Below are positions 1-10,269 of a DNA stretch of 64,000 nucleotides, piece by piece; the first letter of the stretch is position 1; each line of letters opens with the position of its first letter. Below the pieces are notes generated by a model. That model was not told the origin of the DNA. It saw only the letters and a list, made by a program, of their open reading frames with translations, and did not search any database. A program made the position numbers and the translations under genes. This DNA is from Epiperipatus broadwayi (lineage: Eukaryota; Onychophora; Udeonychophora; Euonychophora; Peripatidae): NCBI GenBank assembly GCA_028023455.1, contig JAQFVV010006245.1, positions 5,449,276-5,513,275 on the forward strand, in the 5' to 3' direction.

Positions 1-480
1 TTTCCCAGCAGTGGTGAATAAATGTCTTTTTATTATCGTAAGTCTAAGTTCATAAACAATTAATAAAATCATCGTCTCAAAGATTAATTACTAATTACGT
101 TGTCACCGGAAATCCATTGACACATCATGAGTGTGAAGTTAGCGCTAGTTGTATTTCCTCAGTTTGCAAACGAATGTGTATAAAAAAAAATGTAAATTAT
201 ACATAAAAATATATTATTTTGAATAAAATTAAATATTATAGTTAAAAAAAGTTTGTCTTGTATCAATTTTTTTCAAATTTGAAATTTTTTATTAGTCATA
301 TTTTATTTTCTTATTTTTTTTTTTTTTTGCGCGAATTTTAAAGTAATTTTACGTTGGTGCTTTGCTTTTACGCGAATTTTGAAAAATCACAGACTGCACC
401 CCCCCCTTTTTCAATGTAAGTTACGTCTATTTTTGCGCGATTTCATTTGCGCGTGTTTTCTGAGGAACCTATCTATCGCG
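1..480. other. CpG-rich block, possibly the end of a DNA transposon
   Basis: This segment differs from its surroundings. It has repeated GCGCGAATTTT-like words (near 330 and 370), a poly-C run near 400, and CpG-containing words such as CTATCGCGTAAAACGAGACC near 470-492, whereas the next 3 kb is almost free of CpG. Base composition of this sort in AT-rich, CpG-poor DNA is typical of a fairly recent insertion or of a transposon terminus. No open frame is present, and the second end is not visible because the window starts here. The assignment to a transposon is inference. Confidence 0.3.
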
Positions 481-3400
481 TAAAACGAGACCCAAGTGTA
501 TTTAATAATTAGCAAATTAGAGAAAGATAAAAAAAAATATTTATACACATTTATAAATATTGTGAAAACTAAATAGTTTATCTTATTTAAATTTTTATAC
601 TTAGTCCTTTTGTACTGGAATCAGGTCCTTTGTCAAAAAAAACATTTCATATAAGGTAAAACTTTGTTGATTTATAATATTCCTTGTAACAACTTTAATT
701 TTGTTTCCTTTCGTGGAGTTTTGACATATATTTTTCATTTATTCAAGTTTAAAATGAATTTTTTATTTATTCCTATGCAGACCCCACAAATTTATTCATG
801 TGGTTTTTTTTTCTTTTAAATGAAATATTAATTTTGCATAGTTTAATAAAATAGTCGTAACATTTCTCCTATGATTAGTCCATGATTAGCTGATCATTCT
901 CCATCCTTAGTATGACAATATTTAACTTTATATATGATAGAGCTAGAACAAGAGTAATTAAGTTTATTTTTCAATGCTAGGTTATTCAGCTAAACATTTC
1001 ACCTTCTTCCATTGAGACTTTTGCAATTGAAAGATGAACACTTAAGTTTCTCAACAAACCATTGATTTAATATTTATTGTATGTCTGTATAAAATCATTG
1101 TATTGATTTATATTGCACACTTTTTTACTTTTCAATTTCTAGTGCATATATATACACACACAATACAATACAATGGTTTTCGCAATAAAATATGTGAGTC
1201 CATACTCATATTCTTTCTAAACTGTAGACTGGATTGACTGCTGAGCTTATGCCACTCTTCTTAACTATTATCAAGCTTTATAATATGTTTATTAATAAAC
1301 AGGTTAATTGTTCAAAAAAATATCTTTACTATTATTATCAAAGTATGTTCTTTGATAAACACATAGAGAAAAAATGATTGGAAACAGAGAGATAAGAAAA
1401 TAGTAAATTATTATTTTTCTTTTTTAGTACATTAAACTTATTAATTTTGAAGCTAAAATTTCTATTTGATTAACTTTAAATAAACTATCTTTGCTTTTTT
1501 CTCTCTTTTTCTAAAACTGATTTTTACTGTCTGTTAACAAAACTTATTATTTTTTATTTTTGTATGGAATATTTGTTTGAGAGAAAATATAAATGAACCT
1601 ACATACATAGCATTGAAATAAAACATTGTATTTAGTGAGGTTTTAGAATTAATTTGTTATTGCTTAGTGTTATACCATTTAACACTTTATTGACTAAGGA
1701 TTTGAAAATTAAAGAAGAATATATTCATTCTTAGTATACAACTTTTGCTCTTAATTAGCATTTTATAGTTTAGTTATTTATCTACTGAGGGTTTCAAACC
1801 AAAGAAGAAAATATGTATTTCTTAGTGTATGACTTTTGCTATTAATTAGAATTTTTTATAGATTAATTCGTTGTTTACTGAAGGTTTTAATAACTAACAT
1901 GCTGTTAATTATTAGATTTTATATTTAACATTCACCTTTAATATATGATGTGACTACACATAGCTAATATATATATATATAATTTCAGCCTCTTTTATGG
2001 TACTTTAGACATTTTTTGTTAAATGGATAGTGTTTGAAAGTGACATTTCTTTTTTTTTTTCCAAGATATTTATTTAAGTATATTGAGACAGGTTATAGGT
2101 TGTGAATAAGCTTATTATTGTATGTGTGCATATAATTAAAATTTATGAAGAAGACGACATAAACATAGGGAAAAGTTATTTTTATAAATGTTAAAATAAA
2201 ATCTAGAATGACTTAAATATTAAGTAAGTAATAATATTTGTGGTATTTTGAATCAAATTATATAAAATTAAATAAAAAGGTTTTTGATTCTGATAAAAAT
2301 ATAATTTTTTTTAATAAAGCAAGCCATAAAAAATGAATTTTTTTAAATAAAGATGTTTACTTTAAAGGACACATAATTATATGAGTTTGTTTGAATATGT
2401 TTATACTTAAAGAGATTTAGAAAAAAATTAATTAAACTATTTTTGCATCTATTTTGTTTTAACGAATGTTGAATAACTATCATATTAAAATTATATTGTT
2501 TTCATAAGTTTAATTTTGATCTTTCTGCTTATCAGTCTATACATTTTTCAATATGAATAAATATTGAGATTCAATTTAATTAAAGGCTTTGTAGAGTCAA
2601 GAAGAAAGCTGTTGCTAGCAGATTGATGCAGATACTGTGCATCAATCACTACTCAAAGTATTTAAAGTTCAGATAGTATAGAAGCTGAATCTAAATTGAA
2701 GGATATCAGTATTTATCTTAACAGTTAACCAGAACCTATTATTTATACTATATATATGAAGTCATCTTTGCATATATAGGAGAATAAATGGAATAAACCT
2801 TCTATTAATAGAATGCACTAAGAATTTTTGCTATTCCTTGTAAAGTTTATTGTTCAAAATAAAATCATTGTTGAGATAAGTATAAAGATATGCTATGCAA
2901 AAATATTAATTCCAGTACTAATGAAGAATAAAAAAATATTTCTTCATATCATAAAAAGAGCAGAATTTGTTTTATATTAAAGCATTTGAAAAATAAAATA
3001 CTAATATGAATATAATTTTGTAAAAATTTTATCATATAAAACAAAAAATCCTAATGCCAGTTGATATCTATGAGGAAAGTTTCTTTTTTAGAATTTATTA
3101 CAAATTTTTCACAAGTCATAGACTTGATTGATTTTTAACTGTATCAAATTTTTATTTTATTGACTTTATATTTTTATGTCAATGATAAATGAAATTTACA
3201 TTTTTTAAAAATTATTTATATATTGAGAAAATAATTTAGCCATATATTAAACTAATAATTAAAATTTATAATTGATATATTTTTACATAATAAAATTAAT
3301 ATGTGTGGTGGAAATGGTGAATACGTATACATCCATGTATCATATCGTATTTATATAACATTTATCTGGAAAAAATGATTTAGTTATATATATTAAAAAC

Positions 3401-3560
3401 AAATTAATCATTAAATTTGGATTTATGTTGTAAAATGAGCATGTATATGTAGATAAGTGCTCATATGTTTCATCAACTTCATCTTTATAAAATAAATAAA
3501 TGGAATTATTTGATTGAATTACAAGTATAATTTATATACATGAAATTTTAGATATAATTA
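481..3560. other. AT-rich region without recognisable gene
   Basis: About 3 kb of very AT-rich sequence with poly-A/poly-T runs and a short (TA)n tract near 1965-1980. Stops are dense in all frames and I recognise no protein motif, RNA gene or dispersed repeat from elsewhere in the window. Confidence 0.6.
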
Positions 3561-3566
3561 TATAAG

Positions 3567-3700
3567 GAATTTGAACACAGACTTTCAAACTCCCTTCAGC
3601 TATCCACTCCATCTCTTATAACCAATATACATGACCACAGACATGTGAAAAATATAAATGATCTCCAATATACATATTTCATGCTGAACCAGCAGATTAG
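3567..3700 (-). repeat. tRNA-derived SINE-like repeat (family 3), truncated copy
   Basis: The plus-strand words GGAATTTGAACACAGACTTTC, CCACTCCATCTC, CATGACCAC and GACATGTGAAAAA recur in the same order at 53487-53660 and, rearranged, at 37745-38220. Read on the minus strand the first part resembles a tRNA-like head with a B-box-like GTTCAAATTCC. Only the head and adjoining part are present. The small open frame over this copy (3645-3857) is not considered a gene. Confidence 0.55.
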
Positions 3701-4233
3701 ATTTAAAATGGAATATTTTGTCTTGCTTGATATGCATATGGGTGCACTTGTGTTTTATTTAAAATCACTTATATATGTTTATGTAAACCACAATTTAAAT
3801 ATTTATTGTATTGTTTTCAATATGTTGAAAGAATTAAAATTTGTAAAAGACTCATAGTCAAAATATAATATTTTATTTATGTTTTTGGAGAATATTTGTT
3901 TGTCCTTTATCTTTTATTATTATTGCCATCAGCACCAATAATTAATAAACTTATTAATCATTTTATAAAATATTACAGAAAATTTATTTAAAGCTAGAAT
4001 AAGTGCCGTGTGACTTTTTATTCTGATACATTTCTAGTCTTTTGCATTCTAAGAAAATTGACTCTGGTCATTGATGAAATTTAGTTTGTGTATATGTGGA
4101 TTCTATATAATTATTTTTAGGGTTACATGTACCCATGGTTAATAATTATATTTCAACCCTTTACTATTACTAAAAGTCACTTTTAAAATCCACACAATTT
4201 ATACATATTCTCAAGAATAAATGATTTCATAAT

Positions 4234-5227
4234 ATTATTTTTGGGAGATTCCATGTAGTTAATATAAAGGAGCTAAATAGCTGATGTTTCAGTACAAGAA
4301 CAAGTACCTTCATCAGAGCTTCTTTCTCAAATCATAAGAATGTGTGTGAGATTTAAAATTATTATTTTTTACTTTTATTATTTGCTTTCATATTCAAATT
4401 CCATTAGTTGAGAAATGTTAAAAAATATTTTATCCTCCAATAGCTTTTTCCAAATATTGTTTATTTTGTTCAATTTACACTTCTCATTTTTGTTCTTAGG
4501 CCTTTTAAAAATCATTACAATTTTCCTTAGCAATCTCTGGTCATAAATTGTTGGATAGAAATAAGAGACTTTCTGATGACAGACATTTTCACCAGGATAT
4601 CTCTGCTATGAAAAAAGCCTTTTGATAATGGTTTTGATCACAAGATTATTAAAAGAGCCTTTTCATATAATGAGAAAAAGATTTTGATATTTCAGAAATT
4701 AAGATAGTTCAGTATATATAAAGGAAGTGATGGACAAATTTAGTAGTGTTTTAAAGAAAAATAATATCCACACAGTTACCACTAATAAATACAAGGAAAG
4801 AAGAACACATTTTGATAAAGAAAAATTCAATTTCAGAGATATATTCACACATAAAATTAATTAACTTGAGATCAGTTTTTAATAAAGCATATATTCTGGC
4901 AAAAAATTGAACAATATGATCAGAGACTGCTAAGGGAAATTGTAGTAAGATTTTTAAAAAGCCCAAGAGCATAAATGATAAATGTGAATTGAAGAAAATA
5001 AATAATATTTGGAAAAAGTTATTGCATGATAAAATATTTTTTAAAACTTTTCAACCATTAGGATTTGAGTTTGAGGAGGAAATAATAAAAGAAAAAATAA
5101 TGATTTTAAATCACACACATTCTTATGATTTGAGAAAGAAGAAACTCTGAGGAAAGTATTTCTTATTGTACTGAAATGACAGCTATTTAACTATTTTATT
5201 TACTACATGAAATTTCCCAAAAATAAT
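4234..5227. repeat. Long imperfect inverted repeat (fold-back structure)
   Basis: The left arm (about 4234-4558) and right arm (about 4902-5227) are reverse complements over roughly 325 bp with scattered mismatches and small indels. Shared landmarks are AAATCATAAGAATGTGTGTG in the left arm, whose complement is near 5118, and ACTTTTTCCAAATATT-type sequence, left near 4445 and right near 5010. The spacer is about 340 bp. The right arm ends exactly where the (ATC)n tail of the RTE LINE begins. Read towards the outer ends, both arms carry related peptide-like frames. So this could be two head-to-head copies of one decayed element rather than a transposon with terminal repeats. Confidence 0.75.
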
Positions 5228-5250
5228 CATCATCATCATCATCATTATCA
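5228..5250 (-). repeat. (ATG)n microsatellite tail of RTE LINE
   Basis: Plus strand shows six ATC trinucleotides followed by ATTATCA. Read on the minus strand this is an (ATG)n-type tail directly after the LINE stop codon. Short ATG/TGA-type tails instead of poly-A are characteristic of RTE-clade LINEs. Confidence 0.75.
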
Positions 5251-6590
5251 ACCATTATCAATCCACTGCAGGATGAAGGTCTCTCCAAGTTTAATCCATC
5301 TTCTCCGATCTTTAGCTTCTCTTCTCCACATCACCCCTACACATTTTCTTATTTCATCCATCCATCTTACATGTGGTCTCCTTCTGGGTCTTTTATAATC
5401 TCTTGGAATCCAGTTTAAAATTTCAATTGTCCATCTATTATCATCTCTTCTAGCAATATGTCCAGCCCAACTCCACTTCAATCTTTTAATTTTTTCAATG
5501 AGGTCAGTAACACCTGTTTGTTCTCTTACCCATACATTGCATTTTCGATCTCTTCTTGTTACTCCCAACATACATCTCTCCATACTCCTTTGAGTGGTCT
5601 GAAGTCTCTGTATTGCTCTTCTATTAAGTGTCCAAGTCTCAGATCCATAAGTAAGAACTGGTAAAACACATTTGTTAAAAACCTTTCTTTTCAAACACAT
5701 AGGCATATTTCCTTTTAATATCAAGTTATTTCTACCAAAAGCACTCCAACCAAGTTTAATTCTATGATTAATTTCCTCTATTATGTTTCCATCTGTATTA
5801 ATAATCTGACCAAGGTATTTGTAACTCTTAAATTCTTCTAATTCATCATAATCAATCTTTATTTTCATATTTTGAGCAAATCGATTAAACATTACTTTAG
5901 TCTTTTTAACATTTATCTTTAGTCCTACTTTCCTACTTTCATCTGATAACTCCTGCAACATTTCCTGCAGCTCGGAAGCATTATTTGCAAAAACAACTAC
6001 ATCATCTGCGAAATCTAAATGACTTAAATAATCTCCATTTACTTTCACTCCTTTAGTTTCCCATTTTAATCCACAAAATACTTCTTGCAGCACTGCTGTA
6101 AAAAGTTTTGGAGATATGGAGTCACCTTGTCTTACACCTTTCTCAATGTTGACTTTCCCAGTATCATTATGTAATCTAATTGTTGCTGTTGCATTTTTAT
6201 AAATATTCTTTAAAATATGACAATATCCTGGATCTATACCTTGATGATCCAATGCTTTAATCACTGAAGAAATGTTTATAGAATCAAATGCCTTTTCATA
6301 ATCTACAAATCCAAAACATAATGACAACTCATATTCATTTGTCCTTTCTATAACTTCTCTCAATACTTGAATATGATCTACTGTACTAAAACCACTTTTA
6401 AATCCAGCTTGTTCTCTTGGTTGGTGAAAATCCAAGGTTCTCTGTAGACGAATTGTAATTATCTTGGTAAAAATTTTATATAAAACTGATAAAAGGCTGA
6501 TAGGTCTGTAATTTCTAATATCTTCTTTATCACCTTTTTTAAATATTAATATTATTACTGCATTCTTCCAATCATATGCAGTGGTATTAT
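5248..6590 (-). CDS. RTE-type LINE reverse transcriptase, 5'-truncated ORF
   Basis: An open frame of more than 395 codons on the minus strand encodes the C-terminal half of a non-LTR retrotransposon polyprotein. From the N terminus it shows an RT entry motif (FKKGDKEDIRNYRPISLL), QAGFKSGFST, the first catalytic block FVDYEKAFDSI, GVRQGDSISPKLF, and the second catalytic block FADDVVVF with both aspartates. The C-terminal thumb/tail motifs YGSETWTL and WAGHIARRDDNRW follow. The frame stays open upstream to a stop at about 6607, and homology begins near 6590, so the endonuclease half is missing: a normal 5' truncation during insertion. There is no credible internal start codon. The stop is followed by the (ATG)n tail. 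RT motifs are intact, but the copy cannot be autonomous. Assignment to RTE or a close relative is from motif recognition. Confidence 0.9.
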
Positions 6591-6610
6591 GTCTTACTGT
6601 TAGTATTTAG

Positions 6611-8540
6611 ATTTATTTTGTTATATAGTATTTACATCCAGACACAACTGATTGCTGAATATTTGACATTTGATTTATTTTTATTATTGTTTTTTTTTTT
6701 TTTTAAATTTCATTATGAATGATGCCTATTGTGAGACAATCCATTTACATGTATGATTTGATTATATGTTATATTCACATTTTTCTATGACTTTTAAATA
6801 CAGTTTTACTAATTAGTTAAAAGCTTTCAAAGTGTAGCAAGACCAAGTCAGATATAACAAGAGAGAGCATTTTGGGATCAGCAATGAATAATAGCATTTG
6901 AACCTATGTATATGCTTACTGAATGAATATGCTGAATAACATAATTGTTGAAAGTTAAACTTGAATGTATTGAAAATTCAGTGATTTATCTTCTTAATGT
7001 TTTTTTTTAATTTGAGGGAATCAAACTTATTAACTATGCATACTTTTTTTTAAAACTATTATTGTTTGAACTGCAACTTTTGTGATGAAATTACCTATTA
7101 GTATCTAACATAGAAGAAGATACAGATAGATATTAGAGAAATGTATGTATTGTAAAATTTATGCCAAAGAATTATTTCAAAATCATAATGCTTGACTAAT
7201 ATATAATTTAAAAATTTATTATCAATGCTTCTTATTATTGCATATGATCAAAGTATGCTTTTATTTAAATATTATACTGAAGGAAATTGGCCATTTTTTA
7301 TTTTTGCTTTTGTAATTGATAACAATGAAAATCTTCTTTCCTTAGGATATGTCATAAATAAACACATTGATTGTCCAGTAAGGATACTGTATGAAAATTA
7401 GATAAGTATGTTGATCATATTTTATTTCTATTATCAAAACATTGTGTATTGTATATTGAATAAACTCTATATTGAACATTTTTAATATGAAGGACATTCA
7501 TTCTATTATCCTCAGATGATATAGCTTTAATAAAATTATTATCCTATGATGTCATCAATCTTACAAAATAAATGTCCACCATTTTTTAAAAAAATAACAG
7601 ATGTTTTTAAAAGTTTCAAATTCTTTTTTTAAAGATCATTGTTTTAATTAGTCGATTGTAAATCAAAATAGTGGGTACTAATCGATGCTGATCACAATTG
7701 CAAAATCTCAGATAATGGTGTATCATATCCCAACATAAAGTTGTCTGCTACTTTTCTATTCAGATAAGATTTTATCAAATTATTTTTATACTTTGGCTGA
7801 AATCATAATAGATTATCAAGGCAAAAATTTATTTTGTTTTTGTGCTTATATCATGATTTAATAATCTATTTTTTCACTTCAATCAAACAGAAGCTCTATA
7901 TATGTGGTGAATTTTTGTTCTGGATATAGATTTAGATATTTAGCAAGTATAGTACTTTTTTTTATCTTTGTTAGTAATATTATGTGATTGCTTGTTCTTG
8001 TTTCACAATGAAGAATCATTATTTTAGAGCAGCATTAATTAAATTTATTCAGATTTATCCTAAAATTAACATATCTTTAAGATGCAAAGCTCTCTGTATA
8101 TATTCTTTGGAAATATTTCTTTTATAAATGAATCAATATTGTCAAGTGTATGAATATCTTCTTACCTAAGAGCGCTTTACACCAAATTATTCAAACCTTT
8201 TGTCTATTTGTATATATAGTCTTTATTAAAATATAACCATCAAAAACAAAAACTTAATTTAAAATTTTAAATAAAAATAATTCCTGTAATTTATCATTTG
8301 ATGTATTACTGGCAGTTTTTTTTTAAAGTTATATAAAATAAAAACACTAATCAGAGTATATTCAAGATTTAAGTTTTTATTTTAATATTTCATTTTTATT
8401 CCATTTGTATTAATTGTTAAATGAATACATTGACTATTAAAATTTAATATGAGATTTGGAAATTGTTACTTGTTTGTGATATTTGCAAAAATAAATTAGT
8501 TTTCCGTCATTATTATTATCTTTTTTAGTTTTTAATTAAT
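6611..8540. other. AT-rich region without recognisable gene
   Basis: Nearly 2 kb of AT-rich sequence with poly-T runs. I see no motif-bearing frame, no tRNA-like fold and no copy of the repeat families found elsewhere in the window. Confidence 0.55.
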
Positions 8541-8544
8541 TTTT

Positions 8545-9046
8545 TTTTCAAAGCATAGTCATTACTGATTGTCTGGATCAAGGAATTGTTAATTGTCTCC
8601 TGGATGGCTTATGTGATTTACAACTATTGATTTTAATGGGACTGAAAATTGTAATCTGCAATTACTTTTTTTTTTCTAATTTAGTTAACTTTATTATTCA
8701 GGTAACCTTTGCATGCTTATAGTTATTCCACACAATTTAAGCAGAATACATGTTCGTATATAAATGTTCATAATTGTATATGAAACATACATATATGTGT
8801 ATTGTATATCTTTGACATCATTGAAAAATTAATAGAGTGAAATAGGGTGGAGCTGGTCATGTTGCCAGAAAAGGTGATAGTAGATAATAGTTGAAATTTT
8901 AAATTGGATGCAAAATATAAAAGACCTAGAAAGAGACCATATATGAGATGGATGTTTAAAATAAGGAAACTGGATTAAACTTGGAAAAACCTTTATCACA
9001 GAGTGGATCAATAATTGTCAAAAGAGATAATGATGATGATATAAGA
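8545..9046 (+). mobile_element. Composite repeat ending in a decayed RTE LINE tail (copy 1)
   Basis: From about 8838 the sequence is a degraded copy of the last ~70 codons of the RTE LINE at 5248-6590: GGTCATGTTGCCAGAAAAGG corresponds to its AGHIAR block, AAAAGACCTAGAAAGAGACC to its KRPRRRP block, and it ends in AATGATGATGAT. Upstream (8555-8830) it shares further words with 13585-14030: TAGTCATTACTGATTG, CTTTGCATGCTT, ACACAATTTAA. So a common ~280-bp head precedes the LINE tail at both loci. It is either a duplicated segment or a non-autonomous element that borrowed an RTE 3' end. Confidence 0.65.
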
Positions 9047-9059
9047 TATTTTTCTTTCA

Positions 9060-9625
9060 TCACTTTTGTGCCACTTATTAGAAACATTTGTAACTAATTG
9101 ATGCCAGATGATAGGTGTTTAATGAATCCCTAACCCATGTTCTGCTATCCAATATCCCCATACTAGTTTTAAGCTTATGGCTTTCATTATTAAGAAGCTT
9201 TGAATTAAGAGTACATGAGAATTTTTAGGATATAATGCACCTTCCTTCCAACTATTATAATTTAATATATCTTCAAGCTATCAGCCAAACTGATATATAT
9301 AAATGTTTTCAATCTTAGTCCATTTACTTATATAATCATATATATCTTAAACCAATTCAGTTTCTAGTTTTTCAACAACTATAGACACTTATCCTACAGT
9401 CAGGATTCAGCAAGCTGATAACTTGATAGTATATCAGAGAGGTAAATTATAATTGCTAGAGAGAAAATACATTAGATCCTAAAGATCTAGGTGCAGTGTT
9501 CCAAGATTCAAAGCTTTTCAGTGATGAAAGCCTTAAATTTGAGACTAGTCTGGAGATATTGGATAGGGTAGCACAGGAAAGTGTCATCTATTAGTCACCA
9601 ATAGGTGGCATAAAGATGGTAAAAG
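9060..9625. repeat. Old copy of the fold-back repeat family
   Basis: Plus-strand words match the 25763-26318 copy in order: GTGCCACTT, ATTGATGCCAG, TATCCAATATCCCCATACTAG, AAGAAGCTTTGA. From about 9465 the complementary orientation appears: GATCCTAAAGATCTAGGTGC, GAGACTAGTCTGGAGATATTGGAT. The two halves form a fold-back with the central ~200 bp between them. Many substitutions mark it as older than the copies at 25763 and 41324. Confidence 0.65.
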
Positions 9626-9881
9626 AAAAATGTATAATGTTATAACAACAATATGTAAGCTGGAGCATGTGATAGACATGATATTTTATTGATCACTGCT
9701 TATAGAATATTGCACTAGATATGCATAAAATTTTGTTTATGTAATCTACAGTTTAGTGACATATCCTAGAAAAAATTACCAAAATAGTCATTATAAGTAA
9801 GAAAAAAGTGAAAGCAGTTTATTTTTTTATTACCCCCCCCCCCTTAAAATATTTATTTTAACATTACTTGATGTTAAAAAT

Positions 9882-9938
9882 TATGCTTTGGATTATTGTT
9901 AAATGTTTTTATGCTTTGGATTATTATTAAATGTTTTT
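9882..9938. repeat. Two-copy short tandem duplication
   Basis: A unit of about 28 bp containing ATGCTTTGGATTATT followed by AAATGTTTTT occurs twice in direct succession, with one main difference (TGTT versus TATT). It lies just after an 11-12 base C run at 9833-9844. Confidence 0.7.
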
Positions 9939-10034
9939 AGAAATATTAATATTTCATTTAAACCTTTCACATAAATCCAACTTTTAATAATAGCATACAG
10001 GTTAGAAAATGAAACATTTGAAATTCTTCAGGTG

Positions 10035-10140
10035 TTGCTGGCTTGATGAGTGACAGTACTAGCATGGGGATCAAACCTTTAGATATGTGAATGTTGAATT
10101 TAAGATGACACTCTAACTAATTAAGCTATTCTGTCAGAGA
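10035..10140 (-). repeat. tRNA-derived SINE head (family 2)
   Basis: Read on the minus strand it begins with an A-box-like TAGCTTAATTAGTTAGAG and has a B-box-like AGGTTTGATCCCC about 45 bases later, followed by TAGTACTGTCACTCATC. The same order recurs at 12845-13015 and, in the other orientation, at 13305-13395. Spacing and sequence fit an RNA polymerase III promoter of tRNA origin. It is not a functional tRNA gene because the cloverleaf stems do not pair. Confidence 0.55.
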
Positions 10141-10269
10141 TAATTTTTTTACCAATGAGAACTCTCCAATTTCTCCATTTTTTGCCTAAGGACAAGGTTA
10201 ATGAGTGACTCCCAATCATTATGAATTATTGCACTAAGTTAACATATGGAACTATTTGCCAATGTGACG

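Noticed and set aside
4751-4972. 73-codon minus-strand frame as a gene
   Set aside because: Part of it lies in the right arm of the inverted repeat and the remainder is low-complexity AT-rich. No start context or motif.
5207-5398. Histidine-rich plus-strand frame
   Set aside because: The histidines come from the (ATC)n tail, and the rest is antisense to the RTE reverse transcriptase.
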